Source: Triplophysa rosa
Taxonomy: Eukaryota; Chordata; Actinopteri; Cypriniformes; Nemacheilidae
DNA length: 64,000 nucleotides
Assembly (NCBI RefSeq): GCF_024868665.1
Contig: NC_079896.1
Span: forward strand, 1,598,999-1,662,998
Direction: 5' to 3'
Position numbers and translations under genes: made by a program. Shown here piece after piece: positions 11,401 through 24,963 of this stretch (its first letter is position 1; each line of letters begins with the position of its first letter). The notes below the pieces were generated by a model. That model made no database searches, was not told the origin of the DNA, and was given only the letters and a program-made list of their open reading frames with translations.

Positions 11401-14400
11401 TGGGGCTGTGGCGTTTGGTGTTCTCGCTGGGCTCCAGCAGTAGATCGGTGGAGTCGGCAGGTGATGGTGCGGTGGTGCTGAGCAGGAGGTGTTCGTGTTG
11501 AGAAAGATATTGCGCCGGTGTCTGTTTGGCTGCGCGGGCGCAGTGCAACAGCTCTCTCTGAAGTAACGGCAGGTTAGCCTGAAATACAACATCCATCAAG
11601 CGTGAATATGCATTGAACGCAAACGGTTTTAATTACATTTTGACATCGGGACACATTGCCAACATAAAGACGGTTTCAAAGTGGCAACATAAGCAGACTT
11701 TACTGCGCATGCTCGCGTTCCTGGACTGCAGTTAACTTCCGGTACACGTTCACAAACAATAAAGTGCCTGTAAGTGATTTCTGCTAACAATCAAAAGAAA
11801 CTGTTACTTGGCTAAACTCGTCTCTCCAATATTTGGAATTTAGACTGCGATACCGAGCTCAACCACTAGATGTCAGTGTACCGGACGCTTTCTTTAAATG
11901 CGACAGGAGCCATTCAACGAATTGTTTATTTAATACTTTTTAATTTAATACTTTAATTACTTAATAATTGTTAATTATTATACAATAAAATAATCACATA
12001 AAGTTATATTAGCATAAATGAAATGAAATACGAATAGTTATCTTATTAGACACTAGCCAAACACAGAGCAGCACGTCTGATGAAACGGTCTATACTGGAT
12101 AAGTGCAAACACACATGTTTCTTTAACACCACATGGCACAAATCTGCAGGAGAACTTAACAACACATGGTTTGAGACCTGCTGGAGCCGAGGAGTGATTA
12201 TGTGTTTCAAATCTGCATATCTATCAAAAGTCACATGTTATTTACAACCTTATGTGAGAGCCTGTTTAATATCTGTTCACTTCCTCCCATCTCCAATCAT
12301 ACCAATCGCTTTCGTGTCCTCGTTTATTTATAGAATAAAAGCATCTGCTAAATGCAAATGTTCATATGGCAAGTGTGAACCGACAAATGACTCCTTATTG
12401 AAAACTAAAGGCATCAGGTTAAAAGAAAAATGCAGAAACATTCTTATCAAAACCATCTACACGTTCTTTAAAGAAGATGTGTTTACTTCAAAGGCAAAAA
12501 AACTTTGAAAGGTAAAACAAGATTCTTATTGTTACTGGCAAACAGCTGTTTCTTGTTTTACACAAAAACATCACAACATTCTTTTGAGATTTTTTTTAGA
12601 AAGAAGAGAAGATGAGATCTTAAAGAGAGAGCAAATGAAAATGTACGTAAGTCATCTGCGTCTCATATATTTTTCACGTGAGAAAAGCAGCCGGAGATCT
12701 CACAAATGTCTCCAGTATATATATATATTAAACAGATCTCTTTAATATCTCAGATATTTCTCATTGACATCAATGAGATTAAACAGATGGAAACATTGCC
12801 AAACGGAAATATTTAAGCGTCATCTCTGAAATCTCTCAAATGTCTCAGAGATGTCAACAACGCGTTCCGTGCTCAGATTTGTCAAGTCTGTCAATCAAAA
12901 GTCAAGTCTGACGGGCTTCATTTCACTTCAGGACCAAAGGAAAATGAGCTCAAGTGGTTTAAACTCAAATCAGAGCTCCTGGCATTCTCTGCATGCTCTT
13001 GATATCAGCTCAGATGAGGACAGATCGGGTTCATTTCTCACACGTGTGTGTCTGAAGCATCTGTTCAGCGTCACAAGATCTCCTGCTTGCCGTGAAACTC
13101 GCAGCACAACATCTCGCTGGAAACGCTCTGGAAATCTTCCAGCCGCAGGAGAATGAAAACAGAAATCACCGCTCCATTCTTCTGAGTCGGATTCATATTC
13201 ATGAATCAGTTCATTCGGACACGTTGTTTGAAATGATTTTGTCCTGCCAGAAGCATTTTTCACGTTTTGTGATGAAACAAATTTAGTTAAGTTCTGCCAT
13301 CGTCACTGTGTTTAGATCGTTTCTCCTTACGTCTTAAAAAAATAGTTTGAAATGTTGTTTACGGTTTGTCTGAATCATTACCAGGCCCAACAGAAATGTG
13401 TGTTCGTGTATCAGGCGTCACTAGTTTATTTGTGATTTGTACTCGTCATAATAAAGATTCAGTGCTTTCAGGATTTGCGAAACATTGTACCAAAAAATAA
13501 AAGAGCTTTGAAATATTAGGATTGTTAATATAATTGACAGTCTCTGACAAAACAACAAAGCATTTATTTCAGTTAAGTTTCATTGCATAGAGAAACACTC
13601 GCAATATGAATCCTAATACCACATACTGTCGTTCATTTTTCCCTTTTTTAATCATGATGCATGTAAAGCTGCTTTGCAACAATGAAAATCGTAAAAAGCA
13701 CTATATAAATCAAATTGAATTGAAATGTACATCCTCTATTTAGGGTCTTCAAATCCAGTGTTTTTTTATTAGAAGTTTGGTAGAAAGTTTATCCATGGTC
13801 CACTTGAACACGAACGCTGCCTGTCACTCACAATCTTCTATACCACAGAATATCCAGACAGGCGTGCAAATCTGTGACTGACTCCACATGCTGCACAGAA
13901 CCATAAAAGAGCCGCTGTGTTTATAGTCGTGTTTCACACTTCCGACGGCCTGAAACATTTCTCCACTGCAGAAACACAAACCTCACAGATGCGCTCGTAA
14001 ATTACCAACGGAAATATTATCTTTACCATTTTCTTTGACTCTTTCTGTTGTGGTTTAATAGAGAAAAATCACTTTTACTAGTTCTCCTAGCCACCGGTGA
14101 GATTAAATGGAAACCGTCTCATCTGCGTCTCAGATGTTTCTCCTGAGAAATAAATGTTTCCATTAGTTTGAGAAGAGATGTCAACGATGTGTCAAACTGA
14201 GCTCAGATTGGTCAAGTCTGTCAATCAAAATCTCAATATGAACTCTCTTTTATATGACGTCCACCGTTTCAGATGCCCAGAGCGAAGACTGGAACCGATT
14301 AAAAGTCGTGATGAAATCCCATCTGATTTACATTTCTTTTGCACAATAGATTCATGAAAATATTTCACTTTGTGTTTCCCAGCTGACAGTCATGATGTGG

Positions 14401-17400
14401 CGATTTACAGATCGTGTACCTTTAAGAAGGGTATGACGAAGGGTCTTAATGGGAAGTTTGTGGCTTCTTGCAGTCTGGAGTGAAACTCTTCGATTGTAAC
14501 TGTGGAGTTCTGTAGAAACAAAAGCGAAATGAAGTCACGGAACAACATATGTGTAGTCCACGCGTAACGTCTGAGAGACTCACCACCAGAGCGAGCACCA
14601 GACTCCGGACGCTCTCTCCGATCTCAGGCGAGATGTCATTGCCGAACTGCTGCAGCGTGGTGAGGAAGCGCTTCAGTTTGCTCAGCTGTCGAGCGCCTCA
14701 GGTGGCCGGAAGCTGCTGATTGGCCAGCGATGAGGAAGACGAAGATGAAGGTCCATTGCTGTAGCGTTGAGGCGGGGAGGGGACGGCGTTGAGGGTCGGC
14801 GGGGAATGATTCATGCCATTGGTCACTTTGGGAAGGAGGGAATGAGTTTAAATGTGAAGAACTGATAGAAGGAACCGCGTGAGCATAAAAAACAACTCTG
14901 AAAACAGACGTTTTTTGAATGTAAAGATGGTAAATATACTAAACATGCGAAATAATAGGATACACATTATGCAAAACAATAACGCAGGGTAGTTTTATTA
15001 ATACTTTGAATTTTTACTTTACTATTTTTATTTGTAATATTATAGGTTAATCTTAGTTTAATCTCTTTTCCTGAGTGCTTCTGTCATTTTAGTTTTAGTT
15101 TAATTTTCAAGTCAATTAATCTTAGTGCCTCGAGTAAACGTATTTTATTTGTTTTTATTCACGAGGCAACATTTCTTATTTTAAATGTTTAGTACAAGTT
15201 TGTGTAATAGGGCTAATCTGGGTTTTGCGACCAAATTGGCGATTCGATTGGATTCTTATTTACATGGTTTCGATTCCATTCAATTTCGATTCCATTCAAT
15301 ATCGATTAGTTATCAGTACTAGATTAAAATGCTAGTTTTTCAGACATGGAATCCATATTTAAATATAAATTTTGAAATTCAGTGAAATTCACATTAACAG
15401 AGCCCACACAATAATGTTTGGAATTACTTGTTATTTTTACCTTGCGTAACCAAACAAATAACCAACATTTTATCTTTACTTTTTATTTTGACAGTTAAAT
15501 TCATAAAAACATGAAACATGTTTATAAAAATAAAACCAAACGGGCCCATAAATCTGAGTGATGGCCACATCTTCAGGACGAGAGGCGAAATACATATATT
15601 CACATGTTTGAAGTAAAGCACACGTATCAAGAATTGATTTCGATATTGTTTCGTTAAATTGAAGATCGATTGAAACCAAAGAATCTATATTTTTTACCCA
15701 GCCCTATTACGTCATATTTAGGCCAACATTTAATTTAATTTCAATGAAGAGAAATCTTTGAATAGTTTTAGTTCTCCTTAAAATCCTCAACCCTGGCTTT
15801 AGGTTTGTAAAATCCATTTCAATGATATGAAATCATTTAAGAGCGTGTACGTGTGAGCCTCACGAGCTGTGGTGGAGAACACGGCAGGTCTCGGGCCGCT
15901 GGGGTTGACTGAAGGCAGGGGGGGCATTACGGACGCTGTTGGTCTTGAATGAGTCTTTCCATCCACTGGGGAACCGGGCATGGCAGGAACGTTCTTCTCT
16001 ACGCTGTCTGAAAACAAGAGACAGACATCCAGTCAGAGATTGACAGCTTACTTATTTGCTCTCCAATCGTGAACGTTTTCGTTTTGTTCACGTAGAGATT
16101 TCCATTAAAATCGAATAAAGTGGCGACAGAGGAATCTGTGATCTCATCTAGCCTGACAAGAACTCACTACGAGAAACAGATAAAGAACAAAAACGCCTGT
16201 GATCTCAATCCACTCGAAATCATTTCTTAAGGAGACCCGTCTTGCGTTTGTTATCGTCTTTCATGACGTTCCCAGAAGCACGAACGCGAGCGCCTGGATT
16301 TAGATATTCGTATGCAGCCTTTGTGTTCAACGGGCCTTTGGCATTGATATGCGATCGATGCATTGATATGCAGTTGCAGTTGAAAGAAAGCAAAGCAATC
16401 CAATTGAATCCTAAAATCTGCACACATTGTCAAGCGATCCGAACCCGAGTCTTAGTCTTAACCCTCAGCTCGACACAGCGATATGAAGAAAACAGGCACG
16501 CAAAACCCACCATCCTCTTCTTTCTGCTGGACACCAGATGTTTTCTACTCTCCTTTAAGAACCGTGGACACCCAACAGCTGAAGTGCAAATGAAGTGGGT
16601 TTTTTGTCCCCGGGAAGAATAGATCATCATTGAGCCCGTCTGAGAATCGGGCCATTTCACGCTCGCTAACTAGCCTTCACAAAAGCCGCCGAGAGCTAAA
16701 CGCATAGTGAATGGGCCACCGGGCCCAAAAGTCGTAGATCAGAGGCGCTTTTGTTCTAAAAGAGCTGAGCGAGCACTATCGGCCTCATTCTGAGTATATC
16801 ACACCGCTGAAAATGCTTTTACAAAGGCGGCTAATATACCCACACGGATCCAGTTGTCAAAGGTCATGAAACGCTTCTCAGGAGACGACTTTTCATGCGT
16901 GGACGGGCGTCTCTCGGTGAAAAGCGTGTTTTGTTTAATGTTTATTCATGGGGAGCTAATGCAGTGAATGTGTTTCTTCTCGAGAGATTACTGCCTATAG
17001 GTTTTAAATGGGCCTCTTTACTTAACAATGAAATGCAAGGCGGATTTTAATGGGATTGTTATAGCACCCCATCTAGACGTTTAATTCTAGCCGCTAGAAA
17101 CGGACGTCGCGCGGCGCGCCTGCGACAGAACACTTTGAGTCTGAACTCCACATATCCAATAAAAAGAACATATATTACAAATAATATATAGAATAATGTC
17201 CAACAAATGACCAAATAAAATGATTAAGACCAAAAATCTTACCCCCAACAACAAAACACAAGAAAAACATTCAACCACTTTTAGCTATTTTTTGCATGGT
17301 GAGAATTTAATTATCAGAATATCGACAATTGACAATAATATTGTCAATTGTTCATATTATGATAATTCAAAATTTCCCCTCTTCTAAATTTACCTTCTTT

Positions 17401-20400
17401 TTTATATGCATTTTATACATATTCACTTCATAATCCAAGTTTTTTTACGTAACAATTTATTGTCTTGAAAATAATGTTAAAATGCAAAACAATGATGCGA
17501 TTCTTTATGCAAAATGTTCTTTTTTCAGTTTAATTCTGGGTCAAATTAACAGCCGGATTTCACAGAAATTCGTAGCTATTTTACGAGGCGGTTAACTCGT
17601 GCGATGTAAATCGTACAAAAACATACAAGCGTACAAAAGCAATAAAGAATCTCCACCCCAACTGTCATTGGCATGAAAACAGATCGTCTAAAATGTTTAA
17701 AAGATATCATACAAATTTATACAAATTAGCCACATTTACGAGTATGAAATATGACTGACATTTCTTTTTTTGTTAGATTGACTAACAAACAAAAGAATTG
17801 TTCTTATAGTGAGCTACAAACGTATCAAAACATATTCTTAAAGCACGAAACGAAACGTCTGCAGTCACAGGTGTGACACTTTTACAGACACGCACATACA
17901 AATCTTGTGGTTTGCTGTAACACCTGAGCCCTGCTCTGGGTCCTTCAGGCGGCCCTTCTTAATGCCTGACTGAAAAACCTTCTTTTTTCCCTTCCATGTA
18001 CACCTGTTTCCTTCCTAGGAGGCAGGAAGTCCAGAACACGGGAGAAACATGGAGACCAAGCCATTTGGGTGTGTGCCACACCATAGGCCGTACACAAACC
18101 CTCTCCATCCGCCTTCTGTTCTCAAAGATTACTGCCATCACACCTGTGGAGAACTACAGCGAAACCAACACGTTCAACCTGTAAAGCCAACACACCCATT
18201 TCCAAATTTACAACGTTCATGTAAAATAAACAGTTGTGAGTAAACTTTCAGAGACGCATGGCAGGTGTTGCGTCATTGACTGAATTTGGCCTGTGAGGCA
18301 GAAAGCGTTCTTGCTCTCCACCTGTGACCATCGCATTTGGGAGACGAGCGCGTCTCATTAAACACACACGCATCTACGGGCGAACGCGCAGCTGCGCTAC
18401 GAATCGGAACAGGTGCGCTGTGCGTCTACAGACCTGGAGAGTACACAAGTTTGTTAGCACAGCCATAATATATCTGTGCAGATCAATATTGATTCGGCCG
18501 CAGCTTCCCTACAGACTGCCACCTGTTACAAAATCATCTGAGAGATTCTTTGCATTCAGTGTTAAAGCTAAAACACAGAGCAAACACTCAATTACAGCTT
18601 TTAAGCTTTAACGTTAATGCTTTCTGATCTCATGAATTTATTTAGTATGATAATACAGTAAATATGAAAAAATACTATTGACGGTTTCAAAGCGACAACA
18701 TAAACAATGTTACTGCGCATGCAGGCTTTTACAGATTGTCCTTAACTTCCGGTACACATACATAAAAGAGTAGAGTCTACGTACATTATTTCTGATAACA
18801 AGCGAAAGAAAGAACAAGTACATTACATTAGCTAGCAAGTTAAAAGTATGTCTAGCCAGTGTTATTTTGGGTTACCAGTAGAAGAACCCTTACTTGGCTA
18901 AACTTAACTACAACAAAGTTACACAAACCATTTAACATTTAGTACAATAAATATACAATAAAATTCAACACATTGTTTATTTAATACAATTATTATACAA
19001 TAAAATATTAACATAAACTAATAATAATATAAACAAAATTAAATATAAATCATTATATTAGCCACTAGCCAGACCGATCAACAAACACAAAACGAAAGTT
19101 AACTGCAGTCTAGGCTCGCGCTTTCGTGCTATAGTCTACTATAGTACTTAGTATAGCAAACTGTAGTATCAATTCTAAATACCATAGTGGCTTAACTTTA
19201 CTATAGTAAATATTAAATTTTACTACGGTGCTTTACTACCATTTATTCTTTTACTACATTTAACACAACAGAATACTATAATCTACAATATTATACTACA
19301 CTTCACTACAGTTTACTATAGTAAAAAAAATAGTACACTACAGTTCTTGCTACAGTTTATCTATTTACTGTAGTATACAGAATGCTATATTATTTCTGTA
19401 CTATAGCATAATTGAAATTTCTGATACTATTTTATGCAATAATCTATTATGGTATTCTACAGTTTTTACTATAGTATACTATAGTATTCTATTGCATAAT
19501 TTCTATGATATACAACAATATACAGTACTACGCTACTACAGTTGACTATAGTAACTAATATAGTGTACTACAGTATTTGCTACAGTTCATCGATTTACTA
19601 TTGTAGATAGTACAGAATACTACAGTATCCTTTATCTAATATACTATAATATACTACACTTTGCTACAGTTTACTATAGTACACAATATAGTATACCACA
19701 GTATTTTCTATAGTTTATCAATTTACTATAGTAGCTATTAGTACAGAATACTAAAGTATCCTTTCTCTAATACACTATAATATACTGCACTTTGCTATAG
19801 TAAATAGTATAGTATACTACAGTGTTTTCTATAGTTTATCAATTTACTATAGTAGCTACTAGTACAGAGTACTATAGTATCCTTTCTCTAATATTCTATA
19901 GACTAGTCTACAGTATACTCTAGTACAGTAAGTACTTTATTACACTACAGTGTTTTTCCATGTGGGAAACAGATGAAATATTGGGATCAATCAAAGAACC
20001 TTTATTTCTATGTTTCTAAAAACACTGATGGAAATTTTCATGATTTAAAAAGGGGTTGATTTGATTGTGACTACGAGAGTATAACCAAACCCATGTGAAT
20101 AAAGTTTACTCCCCTCAAAACGCTGAGGCACAAAGAATTGATTTAAAAGCACGGCCTGTCTTTGTTTAAAATGATATATGAATTTCCATTAAGAGCGCCT
20201 CAATACGGCCCAAGCCGAGTGTTTAGAAATCATTTAAAGACTGTGGAACAAAAGCACTGAAAGCGGCGACCCGCCTCTGGCCACAAGAGCAGCAAAACAG
20301 AGCGGCGTGGGGGATGAGAAAGATGCTTAGAGCCACGGATACAAAAGGGTTAAGCTATCAGATCATTTTGTGTGTGTGTGTGTGTGTGTCCTTCTGTTCC

Positions 20401-20945
20401 TCCACCATATGGATCTGATGGGGTGCCAAAGGACAGCTGGATTCTCCAACAGTCACCTGTGGTCCAAACCCGCCGCAGAGGAAATCAAATCACAAATGAG
20501 ATCTCTTTAATGTCTCAATTAGACCGCAGAGATCAATTGGAGAGCGTATTAATATGAATCCGGGAAAAATTATGTTATTTCTTAACCAAAAGACAGCAGT
20601 AAGATTTTTCAAAACAATTCTCATCCAATTTTTCTCTCTGAAGCAAGTGATGCTATCCACCTCATTTTGTTCCTCTATTTCATTCCACAATTGTCCTGTT
20701 TTTATTTTAGGTTGATACTTCTCGACCGAACTCCATTAAGTCTCCAGAGCTATGAACGAGCAATCTCTGAGCAATAAAATCTTCCTTTGAGAGGAAAAAA
20801 GAAGGCAAGGAGAAAAGGAAGATAAGAGTTTGACAGAGAGAGAAAATAAAGGAAGGCAAAACAAAGGCTGCACCTGGTGCCTATCAGTCCAAACACACGC
20901 TGACAATACACACACATCTGTTCCTCTCTCACTGCGTGCATGCAC

Positions 20946-21000
<55 letters not shown>

Positions 21001-24000
21001 CGTGTGTGTGTGTGTGTGTGTGTCGCAGCAACAGGTCCAAGCCTCCGAGCATGTTGACAAGTAAGCAAATAACATGTCACGTCCGTTGCGGCAGGCCGCC
21101 CACTACATGACCGTTTGGTGCACGATACGTGTAAAATACACGACCTGTTCATGACCCTACGAACATCCGTGTCAGGCATACCGACTTTATCATGCCGGTC
21201 AAGAGGTCAATACAAAGTGCCGTGTTCAGATATGAATTGAAACCTGAAGATAGAAACAACATGCAAATCAAGAGATTCAGCGTTTGAAGATCGATGTGAA
21301 GTGCGTTTATTCTGTATTAAAAAAAATCACCCGCATCTGCATCTGTAAATAAGCTCCTCATTCGTGGACTCAAAGAAATCACGATCAGCATTTTGTTGTG
21401 TTTTTCAGTAGCTAAAGTCGTCCTTAAAACAAGACACTTACATTTAAAGGCAAAATACTGAACGGGATAATAAGCCACGACGTATCTCGAATGTAAGTGT
21501 ACTCCGATCTTTTATTTCTTTTAATCAACAAACAATCATTTTATGTCTCACATCTTTCGCTCCTGAAGTCTGTTTGTTTAACTTCATTTACAACGGAGTC
21601 TCTTTGGATTAAGGTATTCTTAACACATTCACGCATGTAAGCTTCAAAATAAAGGTTGATAAAAGGTTCTTGTTTGGTTCCAGAAAGAACCTTTAACATT
21701 CAAAAAAACGTTATGTTGCACAAAGGGTTCTTTGGTTAAAAAACGTTTTTAAAACGTTCTTTGGGGACATCATTATCAGAGTCTATTGCGTGTGTCAAAT
21801 CCAAAGTAAGTGCTCATCACAGCATTATCTCCTCATTGAATTGCTGCCCTTCTGACCTCTGTGGGACAAATTGATTGGCTGGCTAATCTATCACTCAGCG
21901 GCCGCTCTGATTGGCTCATTTTGAGAACACAGAGATCAGACCGTGTAACATGATAAAGGACTGTTGATATGTTAATGGTAAATGATCACACGGCTACCGG
22001 ACACACACACAGCTGCTCTGATGTGAATGACATCTTCGCTCGTGTTTCCATCCCGTTTAGTAGACAAAACTATCCGTGTACCAGCTGCATTCATTCCCAC
22101 CCTTCATTCTCAACATCTACGAAAGAAAACGCACACGTTCGTTTCTTCCCAACATTATACGAAACATGTGCCAAAACCATGGTTTGCCTCGAGCACGCAC
22201 CGTAGTAACACCGTAGTATTTTTGTTTACGCTCAGATACACATCAGTGATGTCGTGCTAAAGCCCTGTTCTCTAAACGGGGGTCTTGAGATTAAACGACT
22301 CTATTGGGATTGCTCCGGGGCTCTCAGCGAGCAGTTAGGGCCACAATGAGCCGTTAGGGGTCATCGAGCATAAGCCACCCAGCGCTACCACTTCATAGTG
22401 TGCTATGATGTCCAACAGGCCCTTATTAGCGGGCCACACAGGAGGTCAAAGGTTCTAACGGCAAGCCATCGGAAGAACAGGGGACAATGGCTTGATTGAA
22501 CGCTGCCCACACACACATCTCCATCAGACGCAACAGTAAAACGGTTGTTTTAGAGCTAATCGGTCAGATCAATCGACAAGACGACAGTTAGCGTAGCTTT
22601 GGCTAATCTAGAACTTCCTGGCTGTGACCTTACCCCACAGCTGCTCTATGAATGTGTGTGTGTGCTGAACGTGGCGACCAAAACTACCGTGGTGCAGTGT
22701 GGGTAGATGGTACTTTCATATACTAACATTTCATATAAAACATTGTAGTACCATAGTACGAAAACCACATCCATACACACATGAAAGTAGTATACTTTAG
22801 TATTTACTATGCTAAACTTTAGTTTACTATAGTATATTAAGGTTATTTGTTGAAACATTGTTAATGTACATAACACAACATATAGTGAATTGACAACTGT
22901 ACATACCATAGTACACTTTAGGGCTGCACGATCATGGGTAAAATGATGGGCTGCACGATATGCCAAAAAATCATAATCACGATTATTTTGGCCAATATTG
23001 AGATTATGATTATTTAACACGGTTACTCACTAACTTTTGAAACAACACGGAAGAATAAAAAAACATAGCTTTTCAACTAAAAAATAAATGTAAAGAAAGG
23101 TGTGCGCTGTGGATTTATACCACAAGAAAAGAGAGGATTCTTGCAAAATGGAATGTGGCACAATAACCGTTTTAACCTCGGTTATTTTGTTTTTGTAATT
23201 GTTGAAGGCCAAAATTGCCGATTACGATTCATTTTCGATGAAAAAATGATCATCAACATTTTTTGCGCGATTAATAAATTTTGTCAGTTCAGAACTTTGG
23301 TTTTTCATTTCACTTCAGCATATTTATTATACTTTACAGCCTATGAATGTGTTATTTTCTGCTGTCATTGAACTTCTCCAACACCAGATTTCAAAGCACG
23401 CAATCAACCATCTAAACACCCCATCACAAAAATGTTCATTTTGTGACCTTCAGAATGAAACCTTGCTACTCTATTTTTTTTTAAATAAATCATTACTATT
23501 TGTCACCCTTAATGTTTGTGAGTGGGTATTGCAAAAAAGTACAAGTATTAAAATAGTACAAATGCAGTAAAAATGTTGTGCTTTTTCATTTCCTGTAAAG
23601 TGGCAGTTTAAAAGATACAAGCTTTGCGATGATTTTCTGACCTTATCGGGCGTTTCGTGCTTGCATTTAAAACATTATTGTCACAACGATTTTGCTCAGT
23701 TAATTGTGGGAAGCGTAAATCGTTATCACCATTAAAATACGATTAATCGTGCAGCCCTAGTTTACTTTAATATTTCCTATGGTAAGGCTCAAAAACACTA
23801 TAGTATCTATAAAATTTACTACACTACTACACTATTTTTGTCATGTGAAAGTAGATGTTAATATCAAATAGTAGTTTGATTTATACCACGGTATTATTTA
23901 CCGTACCGTGGTACTACAGTCGTTTTTTTGTAAGGACATCAATTGACAAAGAATTCAAGTCAACCACTAAAAATGAGGCTTAAAATGTGCGTGTGGGTAA

Positions 24001-24926
24001 AAACCGCACAGAAAAGCAAACATCAGATCTGGCGGAGAAAAAGATACGCACACGCTCGGTGCTGTCAGTGTGATGTTGTGCAGTTGTGTTCTCTGGTGTG
24101 TGTCTGTCAGATCTTGGCTGTAGATTGTGTTAAGGTGACGATGAGCAGATCTGCAGAAACGCACAACAATCAAGAGATGCACACGAGTCTCAGAACTCCG
24201 AGAAAAAACACAAGTGGGATCTCTTCCACATCTCTGTTGTTTCTCCTGCACCTTTCAATTCTTCCAAACAATTCAAGCGCTGCTATTCATATTCATATTC
24301 ATTTCACAGCTGTACACTCTTACTGTTGGTCGACGAATGTCTGAAAGGTGCTCAGGAGAAGTAAAAACAGTTTGACACTTGAAGGGAAAAAACGAAGAAC
24401 ATTTTTTGCAAACACACAAACTAAGATTTTTCCTTCTTAGTGGTTTCATGTGCAAAATCACACTTCTCCATCCTGCAAATCTCTCCTCCATCTGGCATCT
24501 TATCAGCCCTACATTCAGTCCAGAAGCGTCTGCCACGTGTTACCAGCGTTCACACACCTCTTCGTGATCATTTTATAGTTTACAATCAAATATTATAGCA
24601 GAGCGAAGAGATCACACTTCATGATCCTTGACTACGTAAATAAACATAAAGCACAACAAACAGCACAGGCAATAGCATATTTTGTCCTATACTATAGTAA
24701 ACCCATTGTTTAACCCCACAAACGCGACATCAATCTGCAGACGTAAATGCGCCGGTGTAAATGCACAAGATTTGTGTGCAAACATAAAGAAAACATCAAA
24801 ACAAAGCTAGGGGAAGCTGAAGCAACAGATTCACAAACAAGACTTGAAGACACGTGAAGCTCACCTCCTCTCGGTGACGGTACCCTCCTCTCTTATTCCA
24901 AACAATGTAAATCACTTTCTCTTGTA

Positions 24927-24963
<37 letters not shown>

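Noticed and set aside
10605..14825. Explaining the cbfa2t2 TGA codons by wrong exon boundaries
   Set aside because: Both TGAs are internal to conserved coding sequence on each side, and the neighbouring exons fix the phase independently.
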